Position numbers and translations under genes: made by a program. A stretch of 64,000 nt of DNA from Treponema sp. UBA4873 (GTDB taxonomy: Bacteria; Spirochaetota; Spirochaetia; Treponematales; Treponemataceae): the NCBI GenBank assembly GCA_002399405.1, contig DHDP01000002.1, positions 392,409 through 456,408 on the forward strand. Reading direction: 5' to 3'. Shown here one piece after another: positions 50,775 through 59,302 of the stretch. The number at the start of each line of letters is the position of its first letter. Position 1 is the first letter of the stretch. Under the pieces are notes generated by a model. The model worked only from the letters and a program-made list of their open reading frames with translations. It ran no database searches and had not been told where the DNA came from.

Positions 50775-53774
50775 ATGAAGAAAAAGTTATTGGCCTCGGT
50801 GATATGCGCTTTTGTTGCCTGCTTTTCCGCTGCTGCGGCTGACGGAGTTATGTCCGGAGAAAAGAATATTAAGGTTGTGAGAACCTCGTGGTTCGATATT
50901 ATTTATCCCGAGGATTCGGCGGGGGCCGCGGCTCTCCTTGCGGAAAACGCCGATTCCATTTACGTGGACGTCTGCTCTTCGCTCGGGACGGAGCAGTGGG
51001 CGCGGTTTCCCGTCGTACTGACTCCGGCGCGGGACGAGTTCAACGCGTATTTTTCACCGGCATATTATAATCATATTGTTTTGTACGATACGCCGGAGGC
51101 GGAGGATATGGCGGTTTTTTCTGATACGCTGCTGTCGACGTTCCGCCACGAGCTGACTCATGCGGTTACGTATAATATGAAAAATAAATTCTGGCGTACG
51201 GTCGGTAAAATATTCGGAGACGCCGTTAATCCCGGATTGCTTTTCGTGACGAGTTCGCATGCGGAAGGCGCGGCCGTTGCGTCGGAAAGCATGGACGGAG
51301 AAGGCCGCCTGAACGATTCGTACAGCGCGCAGATGGTTCGGCAGGCGAAACTCGAGGGGCTGTTTCCCGGCTATGCCGATATATACGGCGCGCACGACAA
51401 ATATCCCGCGAATCAGAATTATTATTTCGGAAGCGCGTTCGACTCGTGGCTGCAGAAGACGTACGGTATGCAGAAATACGCGCAGTTCTGGTACAAGTGC
51501 GTGAATTTTCAGACAATTCATCAGTCGCTTGCATTCAAATCGGTGTACGGCGTTTCCGTAAAGGATGCGTGGAAGCAGTTCGAGGATTCCGTCGCGGTTC
51601 CCGACATTCCGCCCGATCCGCTCGCGGCAGAAGGATACGCTGATTTTTTTTCGGGAACGGCAGTCAGATCGCATGAAAACAGCCGCGGTTCGTTGTATAC
51701 GTCTTTGTCCGCAGGCGCCGGCGGAGTTGCGTACTGCGACGATTACAGCAGCAGCTTCCTGTTTTCGGAATGGGACGAAAAAAACAGGAAGTATAAAAGA
51801 AGCCGGAAGCTGTTTACCGTTCAGAACATGGAACGGGCGGTCCTTTCGTCAGACGGAAAATACGCGGCGGTAAGTCTGACAAGCGAAGGTCACGCCGTGA
51901 CGAAAAACGAGGTACGGATATACGGACTTCGCAGCCGAAGCTGGTATTCGGTGAAAGAAACGGGGCTCCGCGACGCCGCGATTATTATTAATCAGGGAAA
52001 AATATATCTTGCGGCGGTAAAGACGAAGTCGCAGAATGCCGCGCTTTATATCTACGCGCTGAATGAAAATACGGCGGGAACGCGCATCCGCAGTGCGGAA
52101 CTGCTTGAGCGGATTCCGTTCCCGTCCGGCGATGTTCCGTTTTCACCTGCCGACGGAGGAGACGGCTCCGTCGTATACGCGTATAAAAGCGGAATGAGCT
52201 GGTCCGTTCGGTTCTATTCGATTGCAGGCGGCACGACGGCCGAATACAAGGCGCCTGTCGACCGCATGGTAATAAGGGACGTTTCGTTTGCAGGCGGTTC
52301 CGGCGGAGAAAAGACGTACACGTTCTCGTGGGCGAAACCCGGTTCCATGCCGCGGTTCGGCGAGCTTCGCGTCGGTTCAGGTCCCGATGCGTCGATGAAA
52401 CTGCAGGCCGACGACGTGTCGGGCGGCGTATATTATCCGGTTGCACTCAAAACCGGGCGCATAGCGTATTCGGGAAAATTTTTCCGCGACAGACGTCTTA
52501 TTACCGTCGACCCTGAGAAAACAGCTGCGGATACGTTCGTCGTGTACAACGATGCTGAACCGGCGGAGCCGGCAGCCGGCGTGTTTAATAATAATAAAAA
52601 TGCCGGAACTGACGATACTGCCGGCACTGTTCCGCAGGAATATCCGCAGCTTGAAAACGCAGAAAAATATAATCCGTTTGATTATTACCGGAAGGGACTG
52701 CTTTTACCTTTCAGCGACAACGCAACGTACGCGTATGAGGACGGCGCATTTACGACGATTCCGCTCCCTTTCGGTGTGACATACGCATCGTCGAATCCGT
52801 GGACTTCAGGCATCGTCGAACTGTCGGCGGGCTATAATCCGCTGACGAACAGCGGCGCGGTAAAGACGTATTTCACGAGCGGAACGGATACGTCTCTGTT
52901 TTCATGGTCGCTGCATAATCAGGCTGAATTCGACCGGTACGGATACAAGCAGACGATGAATATCATTAAGCTTTCGTCGGAACTGCCGGTCGGCAGCGTT
53001 TCGTCCGTCACGTTCGGAAACGAAACTGATTTTTTCGAAGGCAGACAAAGCCTGACGGAAATTTCAGAAGATACGTTTACTACGGAACAGGTTTTCGGCT
53101 GTCTTGAAAGCGATGATACGACGGCGCTTGTTGTCGGACGGAATAAGTTTTCAGCGGGATATACGAACGTTCATAAGACCGGTCCGGGAACGTACGAGCA
53201 GGGCGGTTTTTCCGTTGCTGCGTCGTATCTCGTGTCGTATACCGCCGCTGCGGACGACGAGCCGTCGTGGAACAATATTTATCAGGACGTTTCATCCGAC
53301 ATTATTATTAAATCACCGTTCCTTCTGCCGTACATATGCAGTTACGGATACACGTACAACTTTCCGTTCAGGATTGAGTCTTCGCTGTTTCCCGCGGAAT
53401 CGACGTTTCTGAGCAGTTCGGGAACCGTCGTCCTGTTTGCGGGCGAGGTGCAGAAGGCTGTTCCGTTCTTCACGCTGCTGTATATGAGCCGGTACCGGTT
53501 TTCGGCGGAATATACCGGCGCGTTCAAATATGACGGCAGCGGATCGTGGGATTTTTTCAGCACTCCGGAACTTGTTAATCGGCTGTTCGCAGGCGGCATG
53601 GATTATTATGATTCCGTCGGCCTGCAGGCGGTCTTAACAATGGTCCCGAACTACGGCGGTCTTGCGACGTCGGCATTTTCGTTCAATTTCGGCGCGGAAC
53701 TGAAATACCGGATCCGCAGAACGGCCGGTCAGAATCCGTACGTTTTCGTGCTGGGATTCACCGCTTCGTATTAA
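50775..53774 (+). CDS. HExxH metallopeptidase / propeller / outer-membrane barrel protein
   Basis: A 999-aa exported protein. Signal peptide 1-21. Residues about 30-270 look like a gluzincin peptidase: RHELTHAVTYN (HExxH, about 117-121) with the third ligand Glu in AEGAAVASES (about 160). Residues about 290-610 contain propeller-like repeats (AVLSSDGKYAAVSL, AYCDDYSSSFLFSEWD). The last ~330 residues are long amphipathic strands ending LGFTASY, like an outer-membrane beta-barrel. The order suggests a surface-anchored protease. The active site is complete, but activity is unproven. It has its own ribosome-binding site and follows the RluA gene by 28 bp. Confidence 0.75.
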   Translation: MKKKLLASVICAFVACFSAAAADGVMSGEKNIKVVRTSWFDIIYPEDSAGAAALLAENADSIYVDVCSSLGTEQWARFPVVLTPARDEFNAYFSPAYYNHIVLYDTPEAEDMAVFSDTLLSTFRHELTHAVTYNMKNKFWRTVGKIFGDAVNPGLLFVTSSHAEGAAVASESMDGEGRLNDSYSAQMVRQAKLEGLFPGYADIYGAHDKYPANQNYYFGSAFDSWLQKTYGMQKYAQFWYKCVNFQTIHQSLAFKSVYGVSVKDAWKQFEDSVAVPDIPPDPLAAEGYADFFSGTAVRSHENSRGSLYTSLSAGAGGVAYCDDYSSSFLFSEWDEKNRKYKRSRKLFTVQNMERAVLSSDGKYAAVSLTSEGHAVTKNEVRIYGLRSRSWYSVKETGLRDAAIIINQGKIYLAAVKTKSQNAALYIYALNENTAGTRIRSAELLERIPFPSGDVPFSPADGGDGSVVYAYKSGMSWSVRFYSIAGGTTAEYKAPVDRMVIRDVSFAGGSGGEKTYTFSWAKPGSMPRFGELRVGSGPDASMKLQADDVSGGVYYPVALKTGRIAYSGKFFRDRRLITVDPEKTAADTFVVYNDAEPAEPAAGVFNNNKNAGTDDTAGTVPQEYPQLENAEKYNPFDYYRKGLLLPFSDNATYAYEDGAFTTIPLPFGVTYASSNPWTSGIVELSAGYNPLTNSGAVKTYFTSGTDTSLFSWSLHNQAEFDRYGYKQTMNIIKLSSELPVGSVSSVTFGNETDFFEGRQSLTEISEDTFTTEQVFGCLESDDTTALVVGRNKFSAGYTNVHKTGPGTYEQGGFSVAASYLVSYTAAADDEPSWNNIYQDVSSDIIIKSPFLLPYICSYGYTYNFPFRIESSLFPAESTFLSSSGTVVLFAGEVQKAVPFFTLLYMSRYRFSAEYTGAFKYDGSGSWDFFSTPELVNRLFAGGMDYYDSVGLQAVLTMVPNYGGLATSAFSFNFGAELKYRIRRTAGQNPYVFVLGFTASY

Positions 53775-53801
53775 AAGGGCGTTTTATTCCGTGCGGAGTG
53801 T

Positions 53802-55163
53802 TTAATTCGTCAGCGTAAGAAACGCTTTATAGCCGTTGTACGCCTGAACGATGTCTTCCCTGCTCGTGATTTCCCACGGTGCGTGCATGCTCAGAACCGA
53901 AACGCCCGCGTCGAGCACGTTCATTCCGTATTTTGCGGCAAGGTATGCGATAGTCCCGCCGCCGCCCTGGTCCACTTTTCCGAGTTCCGCCATCTGGAAC
54001 GTGACGTTGTTCTGCGTCATTATTCCGCGGACTTTTGCGATGAATTCCGGATTCGCGTCGCTCGCGGACGATTTTCCGCGGCTGCCTGTGTACTTGTTGA
54101 ACACAAGTCCGCCGCCGAGGAACGACGCGTTGTCCCTGTCGTATAAGCCGCCGTTCATGGGATCGTACGCGGCGTTTACGTCGCTGGAAAGCATCGAAGA
54201 ATTTTCAAGACAGCGGCGGAGCGTCAGATCGCTGTATCCTCCGGGCATGCGCGCAATAATCTCTGCGGCGGCGTTTTCAAGAAAATGCGAACCCATGCCG
54301 GTTGCTCCGACGCTGCCTATTTCCTCTTTGTCAACGCAGATGCAGCAGTTTGTGCGCGATGCCGCTTTGCTGTCGAACAGTGCGAGTGCCGACGTATATG
54401 CGCAGGAGCGATCGTCCTGCCCGTAAGCGAGAATAAGCGACCGGTCAAATCCGCAGTCGCGTGCACGGCCCGCAGGAACAATCTCAAGTTCCGCCGAACC
54501 GAAATCCTCTTCGTCGATGCCGTACGCATCCTTGAGCAGTTTGAGGATTTCCTTTTTGGCTTTATCCTTATCCTTGTTTTTTGAGTCCTTTGCATCTTTT
54601 GAGTTGTCGTTTTTTGAAGGGATTTCCGAACCGAAGACGATATCAAGATTTTCACCGGGGATAAAATCGGAAGCTTTATCCTTGAGCTGATCCTGCGCAA
54701 GGTGCGGAAGAATATCGGAGATGCAGAAGACAGGATCGTCCGCATCCTCTCCGATTTTTACTTCGACGGTCGTGCCGTCGGTTTTGCAGACGACTCCGTG
54801 CACTGCAAGCGGGAGCGTTACCCACTGATATTTTTTGATGCCGCCGTAGTAATGCGTATTTAAATAGGCGACAAAATCCTTTTCATACAGCGGATTCTGC
54901 TTCACGTCGAGCCGCGGCGAATCGATGTGCGCGCCGAGAATGTTCATCCCGTCTTCAGCACTGCCTGCGCCGATTTCAAAAAACGCAATCGTCTTGTTCA
55001 TTTTCTGCACATACACTTTGTCGCCCGGTTTGAGCGCCGTATATGAAGAAATATCCCTGTACCCGTGCTCTTCCGCGAGCCGGGTAAGCTGTTTTACGCA
55101 TTCGCGTTCCGTTTTGCCGTTGTTTAAAAAATCTTTGTAGTTTGTTATAAGTTGTTCGTTCAT
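53802..55163 (-). CDS. M18 family aminopeptidase
   Basis: A 453-aa zinc aminopeptidase. Ligands and catalytic residues are in LGAHIDSPRLD (about 80), GQDDRS (about 250), DKEEIGS (about 283, catalytic Glu) and SMHAPWEITS (about 430, His). M18 enzymes remove N-terminal acidic or neutral residues from peptides in the cytoplasm. A Lys/Asp-rich insertion (about 192-207; NDNSKDAKDSKNKDKDKAKK) is low-complexity and unusual. The start at 55163 is chosen because AGGAT precedes it; an upstream in-frame start adds 14 unlikely residues. Confidence 0.9.
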   Translation of the reverse strand: MNEQLITNYKDFLNNGKTERECVKQLTRLAEEHGYRDISSYTALKPGDKVYVQKMNKTIAFFEIGAGSAEDGMNILGAHIDSPRLDVKQNPLYEKDFVAYLNTHYYGGIKKYQWVTLPLAVHGVVCKTDGTTVEVKIGEDADDPVFCISDILPHLAQDQLKDKASDFIPGENLDIVFGSEIPSKNDNSKDAKDSKNKDKDKAKKEILKLLKDAYGIDEEDFGSAELEIVPAGRARDCGFDRSLILAYGQDDRSCAYTSALALFDSKAASRTNCCICVDKEEIGSVGATGMGSHFLENAAAEIIARMPGGYSDLTLRRCLENSSMLSSDVNAAYDPMNGGLYDRDNASFLGGGLVFNKYTGSRGKSSASDANPEFIAKVRGIMTQNNVTFQMAELGKVDQGGGGTIAYLAAKYGMNVLDAGVSVLSMHAPWEITSREDIVQAYNGYKAFLTLTN

Positions 55164-55313
55164 ACCAGATCCTGAAATATAAAATGTTTGTACTAAATAT
55201 ACCAAAAAAACGGCGGTTGGGACAGGGAAGGCTGTTTATATTTTGGGGAATATGGAATATTCCTCTTTGCCGGACCGTGATTCTTAGTTATTATATAGTG
55301 GAGGCTGCAGAGA

Positions 55314-56057
55314 TTGTATTATCGCGTTGTTGATGAATTAATTGAACCGTCCGGGAAAGAACTCGACAGCAGGGTTTGTGTGCAGAAATCCGCACGAAAA
55401 GTGCGGGCGGATCAGCTGTATAAACTGTTCGACTGCATCGGAACTTTCTCATCGAAGGAAGACGTGAAACTCGACGTTGCGATGAATATTGCGACGTTTC
55501 CCGAAATTTACATTCCTCCGCTTAAAAACGCACTCGGTTCCGGAAGACAGGAAGTGTCGTTCGGCGATATCGGCTGCTTCATGATTGACCGCGAAATAAA
55601 AATCAGAACGCTCATCGATTACATGAAAACGTATCAGCAGCTGTGCGGTGAGGTAAAGACGTGGATTACGGAAAAGGACTCCGACCGCGAATGCATGTGG
55701 GACTACGTGTGGGAAAAGGAACGGCACCGCATAAACGCAGACCTTCCGGCACGCGGAAAATCAGTTTTTTTGTTCGACAACGAATTCGACGCCGACCAGT
55801 ACCGCGAGGATTATTACGGTGATTTCGGTACGGTAATGCAGGTGGAAATTAAAGAACAACGTTCGTTCGGCAGATACGATATGTCGTGGTTCACCGGAGT
55901 CCCCGCCGGAATTTCGTACAACGAAGCGGCGATGTATGCGCGCAATTACTGGCACGGAAAGGAAAACGATGAACCGTTGTGGGAGTATCTGCTTGACGGA
56001 ACGTACGTACTCACTCCGGTTGAAGACGAAACGCCTGCGCTTCCCGATATACACTGA
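55314..56057 (+). CDS. unknown protein with TTG start
   Basis: A 247-aa soluble protein that I do not recognise. It is rich in charged and aromatic residues, with an N-terminal half containing VCVQKSARKVRADQLYKLFD and a C-terminal half with ARNYWHGKENDEPLWEYLLD. No signal or membrane segment is visible. No ATG gives this frame; the TTG at 55314 has GGAGG (55300-55304) 9 nt upstream, so it is the likely start. Codon use resembles the neighbours. The gene stands alone between the M18 aminopeptidase and trpE. Confidence 0.72.
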   Translation: MYYRVVDELIEPSGKELDSRVCVQKSARKVRADQLYKLFDCIGTFSSKEDVKLDVAMNIATFPEIYIPPLKNALGSGRQEVSFGDIGCFMIDREIKIRTLIDYMKTYQQLCGEVKTWITEKDSDRECMWDYVWEKERHRINADLPARGKSVFLFDNEFDADQYREDYYGDFGTVMQVEIKEQRSFGRYDMSWFTGVPAGISYNEAAMYARNYWHGKENDEPLWEYLLDGTYVLTPVEDETPALPDIH

Positions 56058-56095
56058 GCCTGTACCCCGAACAGCGGAAAACATGTTGTTTCTCT

Positions 56096-56155
56096 TGACA
56101 GAATCATCATTACGGCATATAGTATTGTAAGCTGTTACTATATACAGTAACAGCA
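56096..56155 (+). promoter_or_regulatory. trpE promoter with inverted repeat
   Basis: TTGACA (56096-56101) and TATAGT (56119-56124) are spaced by 17 nt. A perfect 9-bp inverted repeat GCTGTTACT/AGTAACAGC (56132-56155) covers the expected start of transcription. It is a likely operator or leader hairpin. Confidence 0.78.
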
Positions 56156-56167
56156 GCAGGAGATTAT

Positions 56168-57562
56168 ATGCTTGTTGAAACGCTTCCGGGCGAACGATAC
56201 ACACCGTTTTCGTTGGCAAAAAAATTCGGGGCAAAAGCGGTGCTGGAATCAGCTTCGTTTACCGGCGGAAAAGACCGTTATTCGATTCTTATGCTCGACG
56301 AGGCGTTCCGCGTTATTCAGGACGACGACGGCGTGGCGTTTGTTGTTAATGGCGAACGGCGGCCCGTATATCTGATGAAAGACGGCGATATTCTCGACGT
56401 GCTTCAGGAAATAGCCGCCGAAAATCAGACGGAGACGGGAGCCGGCTTTCCGCTGCCGGCGGCCGGAATAGGCTATTTAAGCTACGAGTTCTGTGCGCGC
56501 TGCGACACAATCAGCCTTGCGAAGCAGGACGACGAGCTCAAAATTCCCGAGTCCGCGTTTATTATCGGACACACATTCATCGTGTTCGATCATTTCTCCG
56601 AAAAAATTTACGTGTGCGCTCAGAATTACAGAGAACATGAAATCGATCTGCAGGCGGCAGTCGATACTGTTAAGAAGCGCCTCGGCGACCTTGACTTTTC
56701 ATATATGGCGGAGCCCGAGACTGATTTTCCTTCGACGGTGCTGACCGATGTCCGGCAGTCCCACGACGAATATGTTGAGAAAGTCATTGAACTGAAGAAG
56801 CGTATCCGTGCGGGAGACATTATCCAGGCAGTTCCGTCGCGACGGCTGCAGATAAAGAGCGGTGTGCCCGCTCTGGAAGTATACCGGCGGCTGCGTTCGG
56901 TGAATCCGTCGCCGTATCTGTTTTATCTTGATTTCGGCGATTTTCAATTTACCGGCGCTTCTCCCGAAAGTCTCGTGCGCGTAAGAAACGGTGAGGCCGC
57001 GATTCACCCGATAGCCGGCACAAGGCGGCGCGGCAGAAACAGCGCGGAGGACGAAAAGCTGCACGAAGAACTTTTGAACGACCCGAAAGAAAAGGCGGAA
57101 CATCTGATGCTCGTCGATTTGGCCCGCAATGATTTAGGCCGGGTGTGCCGGGCCGGCACAGTCGAGGTGACGCGTTTTATGACGACGGAATTGTACAGCC
57201 ACGTTATCCATCTTGTTTCGGAAGTAACGGGAAAAATACTCGATGGAGAACAGGCGGTAAAAGTGCTGCGTTCGGCGTTTCCTGCGGGAACGGTGAGCGG
57301 TGCCCCGAAAATAAGCGCGATGGAGATTCTTTCGACGCTTGAAAAAAATAAACGCAATTTCTATGCAGGCGCCGTCGGATACATCACGTCGTACAACGAG
57401 CTTGATTTCTGTATTGCGATACGGTGCGCAGTGAAGAAGGACGGCGTGTGGAATCTGCAGGTCGGCGGCGGTATTGTTAATGCGTCCGATCCCGATCGGG
57501 AATTTGAGGAGACGTGCGAAAAGCTTGCGGCGATGCGCTCGGTTATCGAGGGTGCGAAGTAA
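56168..57562 (+). CDS. trpE: anthranilate synthase component I
   Basis: A 464-aa chorismate-utilising enzyme that makes anthranilate with ammonia or with a glutaminase partner. VLESASF at about residue 25 resembles the LLES feedback-site motif of TrpE. The active-site signature is IHPIAGTRRRG (about 280), where Thr after PIAG points to TrpE and not to PabB; KAEHLMLVDLARNDLGRV, SAFPAGTVSGAPKISAMEIL and LQVGGGIV are also diagnostic. No trpG, trpD or other trp gene is within the window. GGAG lies 7 nt before the ATG. Confidence 0.9.
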   Translation: MLVETLPGERYTPFSLAKKFGAKAVLESASFTGGKDRYSILMLDEAFRVIQDDDGVAFVVNGERRPVYLMKDGDILDVLQEIAAENQTETGAGFPLPAAGIGYLSYEFCARCDTISLAKQDDELKIPESAFIIGHTFIVFDHFSEKIYVCAQNYREHEIDLQAAVDTVKKRLGDLDFSYMAEPETDFPSTVLTDVRQSHDEYVEKVIELKKRIRAGDIIQAVPSRRLQIKSGVPALEVYRRLRSVNPSPYLFYLDFGDFQFTGASPESLVRVRNGEAAIHPIAGTRRRGRNSAEDEKLHEELLNDPKEKAEHLMLVDLARNDLGRVCRAGTVEVTRFMTTELYSHVIHLVSEVTGKILDGEQAVKVLRSAFPAGTVSGAPKISAMEILSTLEKNKRNFYAGAVGYITSYNELDFCIAIRCAVKKDGVWNLQVGGGIVNASDPDREFEETCEKLAAMRSVIEGAK

Positions 57563-57621
57563 CGGTATTTTTCCTTGTAAGTTCCCGTTTTTTGTAGTAC
57601 AGTAGACGTCCGCGGGGTATT

Positions 57622-58206
57622 ATGATCGAGCTTATTACAGGACCGATGTTTTCAGGAAAGTCGACGCTGCTGTTTCAGAAAATGGAGCGCTATGTATACG
57701 CGCACAAAAAAGTTGCCCTTGTGCGCCCGGAACGTGATACGCGGAATTTCTTTTCGCATTCTCCGCTTGACAACGGACTCTGTAAACTCGCCGACGCCCG
57801 GAAAATCGACACGCTTGCTGTCGCCGGATTTTCCGACTGCGGACGCTTTGACGATTACGACGCGGTGTTCGTCGACGAATATTTCATGATAAAGGACTGC
57901 TGGCGCCTCGCGTGCTCCTGTCGGACGGAGCACGACGTCTATTTTGCGGGGCTTCTCGCCACGTCCGAGTGTTCGCTGTTCGGTGAAGCGGTAAAGCTGC
58001 TGCCGTACTGCGACTCGGTTATTAAACTGAACGGCGTGTGCACGCAGTGCGGGAGTCAGCTCGGAAATTATTCGTATTACAAACAGGGGCTGAAGACGAG
58101 CGACATCGTCGTGGGAGACATCGAATACACGTGCCTGTGCCGCGACTGTTATTTGAAAAACCAGAAGGAAAAAGAAACCCAGCCGCATCTCGACACGCTC
58201 GGGTAA
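57622..58206 (+). CDS. tdk: thymidine kinase
   Basis: A 194-aa type II thymidine kinase that salvages thymidine to dTMP. Walker A is TGPMFSGKST (about 7), the catalytic Glu is in FVDEYFM (about 90, where many members have DEAQF), and the zinc site is CTQCG plus CRDCY. The length is normal. It has a promoter-like TTGTAA-17-TACAGT pair before it and GGGG ahead of the ATG. Confidence 0.93.
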   Translation: MIELITGPMFSGKSTLLFQKMERYVYAHKKVALVRPERDTRNFFSHSPLDNGLCKLADARKIDTLAVAGFSDCGRFDDYDAVFVDEYFMIKDCWRLACSCRTEHDVYFAGLLATSECSLFGEAVKLLPYCDSVIKLNGVCTQCGSQLGNYSYYKQGLKTSDIVVGDIEYTCLCRDCYLKNQKEKETQPHLDTLG

Positions 58207-58248
58207 AAAGGTTGCTGCCGAATGTACGGAGCATTGTTCCGTGCTTTT

Positions 58249-58698
58249 CTATTTGCCGGTGTTATAGCGGGGCTGCTTCTTTTTGTTCACGAACAGAAGC
58301 TTTCTGTCTATATCCTTTACGGTAATCCCTGCGAGATATGAGAAACAGGCTTTGTTAAGTCCGGCCAAAACGGTATCCATCACCTGTCCCATTTCCGACG
58401 TGACGAGACAGTCTTCATGCGGATTTCCCGGCCGCCAGTTTGCGTCGACGATTTCTCCGTCCGTCGCGGCCGCGACTTCTCCGAGCGTCACGTCTTCCGG
58501 CGCCTTCGTAAGAATATATCCGCCTGTTTTACCGCTCTGCGTCTCTATCAGCCCCGCGTTTTTGAGCTTAAGCATGATTTTTCGTATACGGGCCGGATTC
58601 GTGCAGATTGTCGACGCAAGCTCTTCGCTTGAAACGCAGCATTTTTTGCGGTTGAGATACGCGAGCGCGTGAGCCGCGACGAGGAATTCCGCCGTCAT
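58249..58698 (-). CDS. Rrf2-family regulator, second copy
   Basis: A 149-aa winged-helix Rrf2 regulator: FLVAAHALAYLNRKKCCVSS, recognition part TNPARIRKIMLKLKNAGL, and wing SGKTGGYILTKAPEDVTLGE. Cys residues at about 20, 21, 32, 97 and 118 do not form the IscR cluster pattern, so it probably senses a ligand or redox state differently. It overlaps the rhodanese gene by one base and is in one operon with it; the promoter carries a 21-bp operator like the one of cysK. It is convergent with tdk. Confidence 0.86.
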   Translation of the reverse strand: MTAEFLVAAHALAYLNRKKCCVSSEELASTICTNPARIRKIMLKLKNAGLIETQSGKTGGYILTKAPEDVTLGEVAAATDGEIVDANWRPGNPHEDCLVTSEMGQVMDTVLAGLNKACFSYLAGITVKDIDRKLLFVNKKKQPRYNTGK

Positions 58699-59096
58699 CA
58701 GAATTTTCCGGGTTTTGAACCGCTTACGGTTTTATACGGCCAGTCGACAATTCCGCCCAGATCGAGAATGTGCGTATAGCCCATCTTAACAAGTTTTTTC
58801 GCCGCTATGCCGCTGCGGTGTCCCGTCCGGCAGTATACGACGATTACGGCGTTCAGGTCGGGAAGCAGGGCCGGACGGCTGTCTGTTATCGTCTCATTCG
58901 GAATGAGGATCGAACCCGGAATGTGAGCGGCCTCATATTCATCCGGTCTGCGCACGTCCACAAGGATATACGGCCCGCTGCCGGTGAACAGAGACATTCC
59001 CTGATCAGGTGTTATTTTCTGCGGATTGCCTGCAGAAAAACATGAGCTGCATCCGAAGAATGCGGCTATTCCGACAAGTACAGAACGAATATTCAT
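58698..59096 (-). CDS. exported rhodanese-domain protein
   Basis: A 132-aa rhodanese domain with a signal sequence. The catalytic loop is YCRTGHRS (Cys about 90), and VDVRRPDEYEAAHIPGS is the second hallmark. A lipobox-like FFGCSSCFSAG at residues about 13-23 suggests lipidation or secretion. Rhodaneses move sulfane sulfur, and an envelope form may detoxify or relay sulfur. It is in an operon with an Rrf2 regulator and has AGGAG before the ATG. Confidence 0.86.
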   Translation of the reverse strand: MNIRSVLVGIAAFFGCSSCFSAGNPQKITPDQGMSLFTGSGPYILVDVRRPDEYEAAHIPGSILIPNETITDSRPALLPDLNAVIVVYCRTGHRSGIAAKKLVKMGYTHILDLGGIVDWPYKTVSGSKPGKF

Positions 59097-59116
59097 AAGG
59101 GACTCCTATAAAAACT

Positions 59117-59210
59117 CCGCGTTAGCGGTGCGCCAGGACGGCGCAGATAGCTGTTTCCGCTCTGCGGAAACAGCCTGTGGTAAAAAGTACACGGATGTAC
59201 TTTTTACCAC
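59117..59210 (-). repeat. array of four hairpins in rhodanese leader
   Basis: Four inverted repeats follow each other: CCGC/GCGG (59117-59128), TGCGCC/GGCGCA (59129-59145), an 11-bp perfect stem (59150-59160 with 59164-59174), and a 15-bp perfect stem with a CGGA loop (59177-59191 with 59196-59210). The last shares its AAAAAGTACA/TGTACTTTTT core with the hairpin at 35055-35084. They lie in the leader of the rhodanese-rrf2 transcript. Confidence 0.82.
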
Positions 59211-59220
59211 TTCTCCTCAT

Positions 59221-59255
59221 ATGTAACTATATTAGTTACATTATAATATTGTCAA
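59221..59255 (-). promoter_or_regulatory. rhodanese-rrf2 promoter with operator
   Basis: On the - strand TTGACA (59250-59255) and TATAGT (59226-59231) are spaced by 18 nt. A perfect inverted repeat of 8 bp with a 5-nt centre (half-site ATGTAACT, 59221-59241) covers the -10. The geometry is the same as in the cysK operator, and the operon contains an Rrf2 gene, so autoregulation is likely. Confidence 0.75.
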
Positions 59256-59302
59256 GTACGGAGAGATGTATCCCGATTTATGGGAAAAAATCGTATTAGT
59301 TT

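Noticed and set aside
58215..58245. Weak ACGGA/TCCGT hairpin after thymidine kinase
   Set aside because: The stem is only 5 bp and the T-run is short, so a terminator cannot be supported.
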